Shown piece by piece: positions 17,491 to 26,862 of a stretch of DNA of 36,801 nucleotides (its first letter is position 1; each line of letters begins with the position of its first letter). The notes under the pieces are model-generated. The model searched no databases, had not been told where the DNA came from, and was given only the letters and a program-made list of their open reading frames with translations. Both the position numbers and the translations under genes were made by a program. The DNA comes from Rhodocyclaceae bacterium (GTDB lineage: Bacteria > Pseudomonadota > Gammaproteobacteria > Burkholderiales > Rhodocyclaceae): contig JAGRGD010000001.1 of NCBI GenBank assembly GCA_020445665.1, forward strand, positions 1 through 36,801, read 5' to 3'.

Positions 17491-17964
17491 ATGAGTGAAT
17501 TATTCGAGTGGTCCGACAGCTTCAGTGTCGGGGTTCAGGAGATCGACGAGCAGCATAAGGAGCTGGTCGGCCTGCTGAACCAACTCCACACCGCAATACA
17601 TGAACACCATGGCAGCGAGGCGGCGCGCCGCATCCTGGACGAATTGGCTGACTACACGAAGACCCATTTCATGGTCGAAGAAAGCCTGATGCGGATCTCC
17701 AACTATCCCGATTTCGCGGCCCACAAGCAGTGGCACGAGGACCTCATCGGTCAGGTCGTCGCCTTGCAGGAAAAACTCGACAACGGGCAGGCGACGATCA
17801 CCTTCGAACTGCTGCATTTTCTGAAAGTGTGGCTCACCAAGCACATCAACGAGGCGGACAAGCGCTTCGGCGAGTACTTCACCCACCACGGCGGTGCTGC
17901 CGAGTGGGCGCCCCACGTCGAGGAGTCGATGACCAAGAAGAAGTGGTGGTGGAAGTTCTGGTAG
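17491..17964 (+). CDS. Bacteriohemerythrin
   Basis: The 157-residue single-domain hemerythrin binds O2 at a non-heme di-iron site. The ligands are all present: H22, H59 and E63 (THFMVEESLM), H78 and H82 (AHKQWHEDL), H118 and D123 (TKHINEADKRF). The N-terminal FEWSDSFSVGVQEIDEQHKELV is diagnostic. The ATG at 17491 has AGGAGG at 17479-17484; the upstream ATG at 17470 is unsupported. It sits 90 bp after motD, and in microaerobic or respiratory bacteria such proteins are thought to deliver oxygen or sense it for motility, though this is inference for this gene. The last nine residues, KKKWWWKFW, form an unusual basic-aromatic tail that could touch membrane. A strong terminator follows directly. 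Confidence 0.96.
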   Translation: MSELFEWSDSFSVGVQEIDEQHKELVGLLNQLHTAIHEHHGSEAARRILDELADYTKTHFMVEESLMRISNYPDFAAHKQWHEDLIGQVVALQEKLDNGQATITFELLHFLKVWLTKHINEADKRFGEYFTHHGGAAEWAPHVEESMTKKKWWWKFW

Positions 17965-17982
17965 ATCGCCCCCGTCGGTCAA

Positions 17983-18016
17983 CGAAAATGGGCGCCCCGC
18001 GGGGCGCCCATTTTCG
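17983..18016. terminator. Bidirectional terminator: perfect 34-bp palindrome
   Basis: The 17-base arm CGAAAATGGGCGCCCCG is followed at once by its exact reverse complement, so the whole element reads the same on both strands. The GC core gives a very stable hairpin and the outer AAAA/TTTT supply the U tract in either direction. It lies between the convergent hemerythrin and 3HB oligomer hydrolase genes and should stop both transcripts. Confidence 0.9.
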
Positions 18017-18039
18017 TGCTACCGGGCCGGGGCAGCAGT

Positions 18040-20121
18040 TCAGTCCGGCACCACGACAGTGCCTCGGGTCGCCGTGATGGCATCTGCCGCGTCCGGCTCG
18101 ATGACGATCGGGGGCAGGTTATCGAGCGTGATCGCAGGCACGGCGCCGGGCAGCCCGCCCCGCGGCGTCGTGCGGACGACCTGGGACGCGGGCAGCGGGT
18201 CGCCTTGGGTCAGGTGCGCCCACACCATGTCGAGGGCCTGCCCGCCATAGACGTGGAGCGGCACGAACAGGGCGTCGAAGCCCGGGAAGCCGAGGAAGGC
18301 GTCGAAGTGCTGGCCATTGGTGACCTCGATGTAGGACAGCTTGCTGCGGCGCCCCTCGATCCGGCTGTTCGCGGCAAGGTAGGCCCGCGAGGTGTGATTG
18401 ACCGGGATCAGCGCGTCCGAGCGGCCATGAACGATGATCGTCGGCGTGCGCTCGAGGTCGCCCCGCACGCTGACCGCCCGGATGCCGTCCTGGACATCGT
18501 TGTCTTCGAGCAGGCCGCGCAGGCACATCGCGCCATCGAAGTTGTAGTCGGCCAGGCCGGTCGAGGGGGACACCGCGAGTGCCTCGAGGATCGGCCCGGT
18601 CAGACTGTTCTCGGCAATCAGGTTGATGCCGGTCGAGGGCGGGACGCCGTTGTTGAGGCTCCACACGGTGGGCATCGGGCTGGCGGGCGGCGGCGCCGGC
18701 AAACCGACGGCGCTGGTGCTGCCCATCGAGAAGCCGCACAGATTGTCGCGAACGTCGGCCCGGGCGTAGGCGTTCGCATAGGTGACCGACACCGCTGAGG
18801 AGACGACGAAGCCGAAGTGGGACGCATGCAACAGGGCACTGTCGGGCTCCCAGCCGTAGGCCACCAGTCGGGCCGCGGCGTCCTCGGCCTGTGCGTCGGT
18901 CGTGGCGCCGGAGACCAGGCCGGCTGCCGCCAGAGAGGCGCACCGGTTCGCCGCCAGGGCGGGAGCGACGACGGCCAGGAAGGGGCTGCCTGCGTTGGAC
19001 GGAGCGATCGCGGCGCAGCCCTGGATCAGGTTGGCGTAGGTGACATAATCGTAGAGCGGCTTGCCGGGCTCCGCGATCTCCTGAGTGCCGCGGAAGACCC
19101 GGATACGACCGGTGTGCTTGAGATTGATCTGGGGCTCCCCGGCGACGACCGCGTCGATCAGCCCACGGGGTGCCTGCTCGGCGGCCGCCAGCACGGCACC
19201 ACCGCCATTGGAGACGCTTGCCGCGATCACCAGGGTGTTGCCCGGCGTGATCACGGGCCGGATCTTGCCGTTGCGGCCCGGCGTGCCGAAGCGATCGTTC
19301 AGCACGTAGAACGCGAACTCGATGGCCTCGATCGTCGCCCGGCCCCAGATCCGCTCCGGGTTGTCGCCAGAGTGGGCGTGCTTCATCGCATATCGGTTCG
19401 GGTGCTCGGCCAGATAGGCGGCGCGCTCGGCCTCGCTCAGGCTTGCCGAGAAGTAGGCGTCACGCCCGGCGGCATCGTCGTCGGCCAGGGTGCCGTCGAT
19501 CAGCGTGACCGTGTTGGTTTCAAGTTCGTGGGCACCGGCACCGGTGCCCTTGTCGGTATAGGCCACCGCGCAGCCCCGCTTGAGGCCCCACTCACCGGTG
19601 GTGCCGATCGCGCCGTAGGCGCCGCGTGAGCCGCTCGAGGGGGCGGCGACGATGCAGGGGTGCTCGGCGTCGAAGCTGTCGGGCAACTGCACCAGCATGG
19701 TCACGTTGCGCACCCCGTGCAGGCGGCGGGCAAAGGCCAGATACTCGGTGCCGGGGATCATGCCCTCGCCCAGGGTGTCGTTGCCGTCGAGGTCGATGTT
19801 GGGGCCGTAGAGCCGTCCGTAGCCGCCCCCGGGGGTCGTGTCGATCAGGGCCCGGTAGTTGGCGTGGATGGCCAGCCGGCGCAGCTCGGCCGGGGTGGGC
19901 GCCGTGGCGTCGGCCAGTGGCGGCACGGTCGGGCTGGCGAGGCCGCTGGCACCCAGCCCTGCGGTCAGCAGGTCGTCGTCGCCGCGATAGTCGGTGACGA
20001 TCATGTCATCGAGCCAGCGGGGTTTCTGGGTGAAATGGCTATGGCTCGAAAAGCCGGACAGCATCAGGCCGGCCGACAGCGTCAGGGCGACGGCGCCCAG
20101 GCGCCGGGGAAACTTCGTCAT
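18040..20121 (-). CDS. D-(-)-3-hydroxybutyrate oligomer hydrolase
   Basis: The 693-residue product matches the 3HB-oligomer hydrolase family, which cleaves oligomers released from poly-3-hydroxybutyrate to the monomer. Recognised blocks are the N-terminal region with signal-like segment (LGAVALTLSAGLMLSGFSS), YGPNIDLDGNDTLGEGMIPGTEY, CIVAAPSSGSRGAYGAIGTTGEWGLKRGCAVAYTDKGTG, RYAMKHAHSGDNPE, the nucleophile segment IAASVSNGGGAVL (S304), IIVHGRSDALIPVNHTSRAY and GQHFDAFL, which probably supply the acidic residue and histidine. The start at 20121 has GGAGGAGAG immediately upstream; an ATG at 20139 would overlap that site. A lipobox-like LSGFSS lacks the cysteine, so export, if any, would be by a normal or uncleaved signal. 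A LuxR-type regulator is divergently encoded, 122 bp away. Confidence 0.94.
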   Translation of the reverse strand: MTKFPRRLGAVALTLSAGLMLSGFSSHSHFTQKPRWLDDMIVTDYRGDDDLLTAGLGASGLASPTVPPLADATAPTPAELRRLAIHANYRALIDTTPGGGYGRLYGPNIDLDGNDTLGEGMIPGTEYLAFARRLHGVRNVTMLVQLPDSFDAEHPCIVAAPSSGSRGAYGAIGTTGEWGLKRGCAVAYTDKGTGAGAHELETNTVTLIDGTLADDDAAGRDAYFSASLSEAERAAYLAEHPNRYAMKHAHSGDNPERIWGRATIEAIEFAFYVLNDRFGTPGRNGKIRPVITPGNTLVIAASVSNGGGAVLAAAEQAPRGLIDAVVAGEPQINLKHTGRIRVFRGTQEIAEPGKPLYDYVTYANLIQGCAAIAPSNAGSPFLAVVAPALAANRCASLAAAGLVSGATTDAQAEDAAARLVAYGWEPDSALLHASHFGFVVSSAVSVTYANAYARADVRDNLCGFSMGSTSAVGLPAPPPASPMPTVWSLNNGVPPSTGINLIAENSLTGPILEALAVSPSTGLADYNFDGAMCLRGLLEDNDVQDGIRAVSVRGDLERTPTIIVHGRSDALIPVNHTSRAYLAANSRIEGRRSKLSYIEVTNGQHFDAFLGFPGFDALFVPLHVYGGQALDMVWAHLTQGDPLPASQVVRTTPRGGLPGAVPAITLDNLPPIVIEPDAADAITATRGTVVVPD

Positions 20122-20243
20122 CTCTCCTCCTCGGATCATGTCGCCCGCGACGTCCTGCGCCGCGGGTGCATGAACTCTCTGCCAGTGTCATGGGGGTGCG
20201 TTCCGCCGAAAGGCCGAACGCAGCCAGCTTAGGCGAGAGTACG

Positions 20244-20999
20244 ATGTGGTCCAATCATGCATATGCATCATCAGGGACGGGTGGCATGGCAGCGGATGGC
20301 GACAACCGGGTCCTGCTCGAGCTCATGCAGCTCGGGCAGGCGGAAAGCCCTGACTACCGGCAACGGGCACTGGCCTGGTTGAACGGCGGCGTTGAATTCG
20401 ACGGCTGGGTGTGGGGCAGCGGACGCCGCATGCCGGACGGCTCCGTGCTGATCGACGAGGCGCGCCTGGAGGGGCGCTCCCAGGCGCTACTGGCCGAATT
20501 CGACGAGGTTGCGGCGCTCGACCCTGTCAGTCGGCGTTTCGCCGCCGAGCCCCGGCGGCTGCAGAACATCTGCGTTGCCCGCGACTACGCGACCAGACGC
20601 CTGCGCCCGGTCGGCGAATATCTGCGCCGCCACCGGATCGGCCAGCTGATGCTGTGCGGGGTGCTCCATCCGGGCCGAGGCCGCCTGAGCTGGCTGACCC
20701 TCTACCGCGAGGCGGCCGACCGTCCCTTCGATGCAGCCGAGGCGGCATTTGCCGAATTTGCGCTGCCGTTCATCCTGATGGCCGGCGGCGCCGGCGAGAC
20801 GGCCCGGGAAGCCATAGTGGACCGGCTCACCCGACGCGAGCATGAGGTGGCGCGCGCCTACGCATCGGGCGACGACTACAAGCGGATCGCCCGCGACATG
20901 CACCTTGCGCCGGCCACCGTGCGCTCGCATCTGCTCAAGATTTTTCGCAAGCTCGGCGTGCATAGCAAGATCGAACTGCGGCAGCGGCTCTTCGACTGA
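20244..20999 (+). CDS. LuxR-family HTH transcriptional regulator
   Basis: The 251-residue protein ends with a clear LuxR-type helix-turn-helix (LTRREHEVARAYASGDDYKRIARDMHLAPATVRSHLLKIFRKLGVHSKIEL, about residues 193-243). The first 180 residues are a sensory domain I cannot assign with confidence; it has GAF-like features (LCGVLHPGRGRLSWLTLYREAADRPFDAAEAAFAEFALPFILMA). No receiver-domain phosphoacceptor pattern is visible. Possible starts are 20166, 20244 and 20286; I choose 20244 because GAGAG lies five bases upstream and 20166 would leave almost no room for the divergent promoter. Divergent placement makes the neighbouring 3HB oligomer hydrolase the obvious candidate target, which is inference. 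Confidence 0.85.
   Translation: MWSNHAYASSGTGGMAADGDNRVLLELMQLGQAESPDYRQRALAWLNGGVEFDGWVWGSGRRMPDGSVLIDEARLEGRSQALLAEFDEVAALDPVSRRFAAEPRRLQNICVARDYATRRLRPVGEYLRRHRIGQLMLCGVLHPGRGRLSWLTLYREAADRPFDAAEAAFAEFALPFILMAGGAGETAREAIVDRLTRREHEVARAYASGDDYKRIARDMHLAPATVRSHLLKIFRKLGVHSKIELRQRLFD
20257..20268. repeat. 12-bp perfect palindrome ATGCATATGCAT, possible operator
   Basis: The sequence is its own reverse complement and is AT-rich in GC-rich surroundings. It lies at the 5' end of the LuxR-type gene, 136 bp from the hydrolase start. If the regulator starts at 20286 the palindrome is in its leader, where an autoregulatory site could sit. No second copy is seen between the two genes. Confidence 0.3.
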
Positions 21000-21185
21000 G
21001 TGCCGTCCGAAAATCGCTCCCCGACGCCCGCTGGCGCCCGCACCAGGGGGGACCGGGCACTTGCCGGGGTCGGGGGAGCCCAAGTCAGGGCACCGAGGTG
21101 CTCTCTGTGGTCCGCCGGTTCCACGCAGGGCGTCAGTCCGGCTGTCGTTTGAATCCCGCTGTGAGGTCTTCGCCCCTGTGCCAGC

Positions 21186-23543
21186 TTAGCAGTCGGTGAA
21201 TCCGGTGGGTTGGATCTTCTGCGGCAGGGCCATGCCCTTGCGGGCGCGGCGGTGACGCCAGCCTTCCAGTTGGGCTGGCTTGAGGGTCAGCGTGACGTCG
21301 CGCCGGCCCCGCCCGATGCCGGTCACGCCAACTGGCGTGTCGTTGTCGGGAACTGCGACCGCGACCAGCTTCTCGCCGGCGTCGAGACCCATCACGATCA
21401 CGCCCCTGCCGCCGGCCTGCACCTTCATTTCGCTCCTTGGGAAGACCAGGATGCGACCATTGGCGGACACCGCCAGCAGCCAGTCGCCCCGGACCCGCGC
21501 CGGCCTGAGCAGCGTTTCTCCCTTCTCCATGGTCATGAAGGCCTTGCCGGCCTTCTGCCGCGAGGTGGCGTCGCCTACCGTGCAGATGAAGCCGTAGCCG
21601 CCGGAGTTGCCGAACAGATAGGACAGGTTCGGATCGTCGCTGACGACCTGGGCGAGCTTCGCGCCGTTCTGGAAGTCGATCAGTGTCGTGATCGGGACGC
21701 CATCGCCGCGCCCCCCGGGCAGGTCGGAAACCCGTGCGGTATACGCCCGGCCCTGGGTGTCGATGACCACCAGTGGCCAGGTGGTGCGGGACTCGATCAC
21801 CGCGAAGCCGAAATCCCCGGCCTTGTAGCTGATCGCCGCCGGATCGATGCCGTGCCCCTGACGGGTGCGCACCCAGCCATTGCGGGACACGATCACGGTC
21901 ACCGGCTCGTCCGGCACGCTGATCTCGGCCGGGGCAGCGGACGCCACCGCCTCGATCAGCGTGCGGCGGTCGTCGCCGTAGGTTCGGGCGTCGTCCTTGA
22001 TCTCCTTCAGCAGGAGCCGTGTCATCGCGCTGCGCGAGTCGAGCAGGTGCTGAAGCCCCTCCCGCTCCTCGCGCAATTCACCGAGCTCCTTCTCGATGCG
22101 GATGCCCTCCAGGCGCGCGAGCTGGCGCAAGCGGATCTCGAGGATGTCCTCGGCCTGGACCTCGGTCAGGCCGAAGGCCGCGATCAGGGCTGGCTTGGGC
22201 TCGTCCGATTCGCGGATGACCCGGATCACCTCCTCGATGTTGAGGAAAGCGATCATCCTGCCTTCGAGGATGTGGATGCGCCGGTCCACCTCCTCGAGAC
22301 GATGGCGGGTACGCCGCTCGACCGTGACGTAGCGGAAGTCGATCCACTCGAGCAGGATCTGACGCAGATCCTTCTGCTGCGGCCGGCCGTCGCGCCCGAT
22401 CATGGTGAGGTTGACCGAAACGGAGGTCTCCAGCGCAGTGTGGGCGAGCAGTACGGCCATGAACTCGGCGCGATCCACGCGGGAACTGCGCGGCTCGAGC
22501 ACGATGCGCACCGGCGCCTTGTCGCTCGACTCGTCGCGAACCGTCTCGAGCACGCCCAGCACGACCTGCTTGAGGTTCTTCTGCTCCTGGGTCAGATCCT
22601 TGCGGCCGGCCCTCGGCTGGGGGTTGGTCAGCGATTCGATTTCGGCCAGCACGCTTGCCGCCGAGGTGCCATGGGGCAGTTCCTCGACAATGACCCGCCA
22701 CTGGCCGCGGGCGAGATCCTCGAACCGCCAGCGCGCGCGCATGCGCAGGCTGCCACGGCCGCTCTCGTAGGCTTCCCGGATCGCATCCGGACTCGAGATG
22801 AGTTGCCCGCCGCCGGGAAAATCGGGCCCCGGCAGGATCTCGAGCAGGGTGGCGATCGGCGTCTGGGGTTCCCGGATCAGGGCAATGGTGGCTTCGGCGA
22901 CCTCCCGAAGGTTGTGCGGAGGAATCTCGGTGGCCATGCCGACCGCGATCCCCGAGGCGCCGTTGAGCAGCACCATCGGCAGCCGCGCCGGTAGCAACCT
23001 CGGCTCTTCGAAGGCGCCGTCGTAGTTGGGCACGTAGTCAACAGTGCCCCGCTCGATCTCCGACAGCAGCAACTCCGCGATCGGCGTCAGGCGGCATTCG
23101 GTGTATCGCATCGCGGCGGCCGAGTCGCCGTCCCGCGAGCCGAAATTGCCCTGGCCGTCCACCAGCGGGTAGCGTAGCGAAAAGTCCTGGGCGACCCGCA
23201 CCATCGCGTCATACACCGAACTGTCGCCGTGGGGATGGTACTTGCCGATGACGTCGCCGACGACCCGCGCCGACTTGACGTGCTTGGCGCCGGGCGCCAG
23301 CCGCATGTCATGCATCGCGTAGAGGATGCGCCGCTGCACCGGCTTCAGGCCGTCCTCGACCTGGGGCAGGGCGCGCGAGCGGACGACGCTCATCGCATAG
23401 GCGAGATACGCCCGCTCGGCGTAGAGGTCGAGGGGCAGCGCGTCACCGCCGAGGCCGTCGTCACCGGCGTCGGGGACGTCGGGCGGAGGCGCGGCGGGCG
23501 GCTGTTCGGGCGGGTCAAACAGGTCGAGCGTGTCGTCGTTCAT
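21186..23543 (-). CDS. parC: DNA topoisomerase IV subunit A (ParC)
   Basis: ParC forms the DNA-cleaving half of topoisomerase IV, which decatenates daughter chromosomes. The 785-residue product has the winged-helix/tower core with [31 protein letters not shown], the quinolone-region sequence [20 protein letters not shown], and the catalytic tyrosine Y147 in [11 protein letters not shown]. The [15 protein letters not shown] and [11 protein letters not shown] blades mark a ParC-like C-terminal beta-pinwheel; the GyrA box QRRGGKG is absent, which favours ParC over GyrA. Positions equivalent to E. coli S80 and E84 are S108 and D112. The gene follows parE and a binding-protein gene on the same strand. 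Its downstream region (21000-21185) separates it from the convergent LuxR gene and shows no clear terminator. Confidence 0.95.
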   Translation of the reverse strand: MNDDTLDLFDPPEQPPAAPPPDVPDAGDDGLGGDALPLDLYAERAYLAYAMSVVRSRALPQVEDGLKPVQRRILYAMHDMRLAPGAKHVKSARVVGDVIGKYHPHGDSSVYDAMVRVAQDFSLRYPLVDGQGNFGSRDGDSAAAMRYTECRLTPIAELLLSEIERGTVDYVPNYDGAFEEPRLLPARLPMVLLNGASGIAVGMATEIPPHNLREVAEATIALIREPQTPIATLLEILPGPDFPGGGQLISSPDAIREAYESGRGSLRMRARWRFEDLARGQWRVIVEELPHGTSAASVLAEIESLTNPQPRAGRKDLTQEQKNLKQVVLGVLETVRDESSDKAPVRIVLEPRSSRVDRAEFMAVLLAHTALETSVSVNLTMIGRDGRPQQKDLRQILLEWIDFRYVTVERRTRHRLEEVDRRIHILEGRMIAFLNIEEVIRVIRESDEPKPALIAAFGLTEVQAEDILEIRLRQLARLEGIRIEKELGELREEREGLQHLLDSRSAMTRLLLKEIKDDARTYGDDRRTLIEAVASAAPAEISVPDEPVTVIVSRNGWVRTRQGHGIDPAAISYKAGDFGFAVIESRTTWPLVVIDTQGRAYTARVSDLPGGRGDGVPITTLIDFQNGAKLAQVVSDDPNLSYLFGNSGGYGFICTVGDATSRQKAGKAFMTMEKGETLLRPARVRGDWLLAVSANGRILVFPRSEMKVQAGGRGVIVMGLDAGEKLVAVAVPDNDTPVGVTGIGRGRRDVTLTLKPAQLEGWRHRRARKGMALPQKIQPTGFTDC

Positions 23544-23615
23544 CGGGCTGGCTGGGAGGTGGGGCGGGCCGCGTTGGCGGGCCCTGCTGGAACAGGCTGA
23601 GTGGAGGCGGCTACG

Positions 23616-24746
23616 TCAATACATGATTCGGCCGCCCGAGCCAAGCACGCCGACATCCATGAAGGTGGAACCGTTGTGGCGGGTCGGTGAGTAGGTCAGG
23701 GTGAAGCCTCCGAAATCCATCTGTCCGGCGGTTTCGAGCGCGCTGCGCAACTTCTCGCGGGTGGGCTCGCCGCTGACACGTGCGAGGGCGGTCAGGAAGG
23801 CTCGGGCGCTGATGTAGCCCTCAACGGTGTTGGGTGTCAGGGACTGGGACGGGTCGCCGTGGGCCGCGTGGAGTTGCTCGAGTTCGCGGCAAAGCGGCAG
23901 GGTACAGGCCTGCGGGTCGGGCATCACGGCGACCTTGCCGACCCCGCGACTGGCCTTGCTGCCGGCGAACTCGCGAATCTGGTCGAGGTCATTGACCGAC
24001 AGCATCATCCGCGCTGCCAGGATGCCGGCCTCGTGGGTCGCCTTGACAAGGCGCGAGGTGGGCTGGCCAGCGGTCCCGAGCAGAACGCCTTCGGGCTGGG
24101 CGGCGGCCACCGTCGCGACACCCGCGGCGACATCGTCACTGCCCTCCGGGGTGACGCCACGGGCCACGATCTCGAGACCATGGTTCGCGGCTGCGGCATC
24201 GAAGGCAGCCGAGATGGCGTCGCCAAACGCGCCGCTCTCGCGCAGCAGGCCCACACGTTTGGCGCCGATGCTGGCAAAGTGCGCTGCGATCCGGTCCACC
24301 TCTTCGCCATAGCTGACGCGCACATGGAAGACCTGGGGATTGACGGGTTCTCTGAGTGCGTCGGCTCCCGTGTAGGGACCGATCAGCGCGATACCCGCTT
24401 CGGTCAGGACGCCGTCGGCGAGCACCGCGCCGGTGGTGCCCGTACCCAGGATGTTGACGATGGCGAGGGGCGCTTCGCTGATGACCGACTCGCGCAGAAG
24501 CCGGACGGTTTCGGTCGGCGTGTAGCGATCGTCCAGCGCGACGAAGCGGACGCTACGGCCCTTGACGCCGCCATTTCGGTTGGCGTCTTCGATGGCCAGA
24601 CGGGCACCGTACCGGAGGGCCAGGCCCAGGCTGGCCCGAGAGCCGGAGTAATCTGCCACCTGCACGACGGTGAGGTCCGCGGCCCAGGCGGGCGTCGCCA
24701 GCAGCAGGCAGGCAGCGGCCCGCCAGATTCCCTTCAGTATGCGCAT
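23616..24746 (-). CDS. ABC transporter substrate-binding protein, branched-chain amino acid (LivJ) type
   Basis: The 376-residue protein begins with a signal peptide (MRILKGIWRAAACLLLATPAWA) and continues as a Leu/Ile/Val-binding-type periplasmic protein (Peripla_BP_6): LTVVQVADYSGSRASLGLALRYGARLAIEDANRNGGVKGRSVRFVALDD, TGTTGAVLADGVLTEAGIALIGPYTGA, RVGLLRESGAFGDAISAAFDAAA, and a C-terminal hinge region. No permease or ATPase gene is close, so it is an orphan; such proteins in this lineage may bind amino acids, amides, aromatic acids or act as receptors. It lies between parE (60 bp upstream) and parC (72 bp downstream) on the same strand and may share their transcript. Confidence 0.88.
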   Translation of the reverse strand: MRILKGIWRAAACLLLATPAWAADLTVVQVADYSGSRASLGLALRYGARLAIEDANRNGGVKGRSVRFVALDDRYTPTETVRLLRESVISEAPLAIVNILGTGTTGAVLADGVLTEAGIALIGPYTGADALREPVNPQVFHVRVSYGEEVDRIAAHFASIGAKRVGLLRESGAFGDAISAAFDAAAANHGLEIVARGVTPEGSDDVAAGVATVAAAQPEGVLLGTAGQPTSRLVKATHEAGILAARMMLSVNDLDQIREFAGSKASRGVGKVAVMPDPQACTLPLCRELEQLHAAHGDPSQSLTPNTVEGYISARAFLTALARVSGEPTREKLRSALETAGQMDFGGFTLTYSPTRHNGSTFMDVGVLGSGGRIMY

Positions 24747-24806
24747 CTGTCTCCTCGCCAGTTGGAGTCCTGTGGGTGCGGCGCGCGGCGATCCGCGCCC
24801 CGCCGT

Positions 24807-26780
24807 TCAGATATCGGCATCGGCGGTGTCGCCCTTGACCTCCATCCACGCTCGGCGCGAGGAAGCTTCGCCCTTGCCCATCAGCAGTTTGAACATCTCT
24901 AGCGTTTCGGTCAGTCGCCCCGCCCGGACCCGGACCGGCAGGACGCGGCGAGTGGCCGGATCCATGGTCGTCTCCCGCAACTGCTCAGGGTTCATTTCAC
25001 CCAGCCCCTTGAAACGGCCGATTTCGATGGCCGCCTCGCGCACGCCTTCCTGGGCGAGGCGGTCGCGGATTGCAACCAGTTCGCCGTCGTCGAGCGCGTA
25101 GAGTCGCCGGGCGGGGCGCTTCTTGCCCTGGGCGGGCACGTCGACCCGAAAGAGCGGTGGCTGAGCGACATAGATGTGGCCGTGCTCGATCAGGGCCGGG
25201 AAATGGCGGAAGAACAGCGTCAGCAGAAGGGTCTGGATGTGCGAGCCGTCCACGTCCGCATCGGACATGATCACCACCTTGCCGTAGCGCAGCCCCGACA
25301 GGTCCGGGCTGTCGTCCGCGCCATGGGCGTCGACGCCGAGGGCTACCGCGATGTCGTGAATCTCGGCATTGGCGAAGAGCCGGTTCGGATCCACCTCCCA
25401 GGCATTCTGGACCTTGCCGCGCAGGGGCAGGATCGCCTGGGTTTCCTTGTTGCGGGCCATTTTGGCGGAGCCGCCTGCCGAGTCGCCCTCGACCAGAAAG
25501 AGTTCGTTGTCGGCAATGTCCTCGGACTCGCAGTCGGACAGCTTGCCCGGCAGCACCGCGACGCCGGAAGTCTTGCGCTTCTCGACCTTCTGGGCATTCT
25601 TCTGGCGCGCCTGGGCTGAGCGGATGGCCTGCTCTGCGATCGCCTTGCCGGCCTCCACATGGTTGTTGAGCCAGATCTCGAATGGGTCGCGCACGACGCC
25701 CGAGACGAGCTTCACCGCCTCCCGCGAGTTGAGCTTCTCCTTGACCTGGCCCTGGAACTGGGGATCGAGCAGGCGGGCGGAGAGGACGAAGCTCATCCGG
25801 CCGCAGACATCGTCCTGCTGCAGTTTCACGCCCCGGGGCAGCAGCGCATGGTGCTCGACGAAGCTCTTCACCGCGTCGAACACGCCGCCCTTCAGTCCGG
25901 ACTCATGGGTACCGCCCGCCACCGTCGGGATCAGGTTGACGTAGGACTCGCTCGGGGGCGGCTGCTCGAACCACCCGAACGCCCACGCCGCGCCCTCGCC
26001 ATCGGCAAAGGCCTCGTCGTCGTTGCCAGCGTACTTCTCGCTGCTGTAGAGCGGCGCCAGCGGCTCCTGGTCGCCAGCGGCTTCGCGAAGATAGCCTGAA
26101 AGGCCTTCCGGATAGGTCCAGGTCTTGGTCAGCGCCGGCCCGGTGGCCTGCTCGATGTCGAGCCGCACCGACACGCCGGCTAGCAGCACGGCCTTCGAGC
26201 GCAGCAGGCGTTCGAGTTCGTGCTGGGGCACCTTGGCGCTGTCGAAATACTTCGGGTCCGGCCAGACCCGCACGCGGGTACCGGTCTGGCGTCCGCAGCC
26301 GCCTTCATCGCGTAACTCGCTGATCTGTTCGCCGCCGTCTGCGAAGTCGATGCGGTGGATCCGGCCATCCCGGCGGATCTCTACCTCGATGCGCGTCGAC
26401 AGGGCATTGGTGACCGCGACGCCGACCCCGTGCAGGCCGCCCGAGAAGGCATAGGCGGAATTGCCGGCCCGTTTGTCGAACTTGCCGCCCGCGTGTAGCC
26501 GGGTATAGGCCAGTACCACCACCGGCACCTGCTCCTCGGGGTGGAGGCCGACCGGAATGCCGCGGCCGTCGTCGGCGACGGTCACCGAACCGTCGGTGTG
26601 CAGGGTGACATGAATCTTCTTCGCAGACCCTGCCAGCGCCTCATCTGCCGCGTTGTCGATCACCTCCTGAATGACGTGGGCCGGTGAGTCGGTGCGGGTG
26701 TACATGCCCGGTCGTTCGCGGACCGGTTCCAGCCCCTTGAGGACGCGAAAGGATGACTCGTCGTATTGCTTGCTGGCCAT
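24807..26780 (-). CDS. parE: DNA topoisomerase IV subunit B (ParE)
   Basis: The 657-residue product has the GHKL ATPase domain (PGMYTRTDSPAHVIQEVIDNAADEALAG, DDGRGIPVGLHPE, GGLHGVGVAVTNALS), the transducer domain, and the TOPRIM domain with EGDSAGGSA, LPLRGKVQNAWEVD and SDADVDGSHIQTLLL. The end IGRFKGLGEMNPEQLRETTMDP is conserved in type II topoisomerases. It lacks the long insert typical of proteobacterial GyrB and pairs with parC, which supports ParE. It supplies ATP-driven strand passage for decatenation. The ATG at 26780 opens MASKQYDESSFRVLKGLEPVRERPGMY. It is the promoter-proximal gene of the parE, binding-protein, parC series, 82 bp after coq7. Confidence 0.96.
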   Translation of the reverse strand: MASKQYDESSFRVLKGLEPVRERPGMYTRTDSPAHVIQEVIDNAADEALAGSAKKIHVTLHTDGSVTVADDGRGIPVGLHPEEQVPVVVLAYTRLHAGGKFDKRAGNSAYAFSGGLHGVGVAVTNALSTRIEVEIRRDGRIHRIDFADGGEQISELRDEGGCGRQTGTRVRVWPDPKYFDSAKVPQHELERLLRSKAVLLAGVSVRLDIEQATGPALTKTWTYPEGLSGYLREAAGDQEPLAPLYSSEKYAGNDDEAFADGEGAAWAFGWFEQPPPSESYVNLIPTVAGGTHESGLKGGVFDAVKSFVEHHALLPRGVKLQQDDVCGRMSFVLSARLLDPQFQGQVKEKLNSREAVKLVSGVVRDPFEIWLNNHVEAGKAIAEQAIRSAQARQKNAQKVEKRKTSGVAVLPGKLSDCESEDIADNELFLVEGDSAGGSAKMARNKETQAILPLRGKVQNAWEVDPNRLFANAEIHDIAVALGVDAHGADDSPDLSGLRYGKVVIMSDADVDGSHIQTLLLTLFFRHFPALIEHGHIYVAQPPLFRVDVPAQGKKRPARRLYALDDGELVAIRDRLAQEGVREAAIEIGRFKGLGEMNPEQLRETTMDPATRRVLPVRVRAGRLTETLEMFKLLMGKGEASSRRAWMEVKGDTADADI

Positions 26781-26862
26781 GGGCGTGATGTCGGTGATGG
26801 CGCCGGAACTGCGCCTTGCTAAGACTGTGACGGTGGTTGCGGGCGGGCCGTCGATGCGCCGC

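Noticed and set aside
21000-21185. Possible terminator between the LuxR gene and parC
   Set aside because: A short GCACC/GGTGC hairpin near 21090 has no T tract and is too weak to call.
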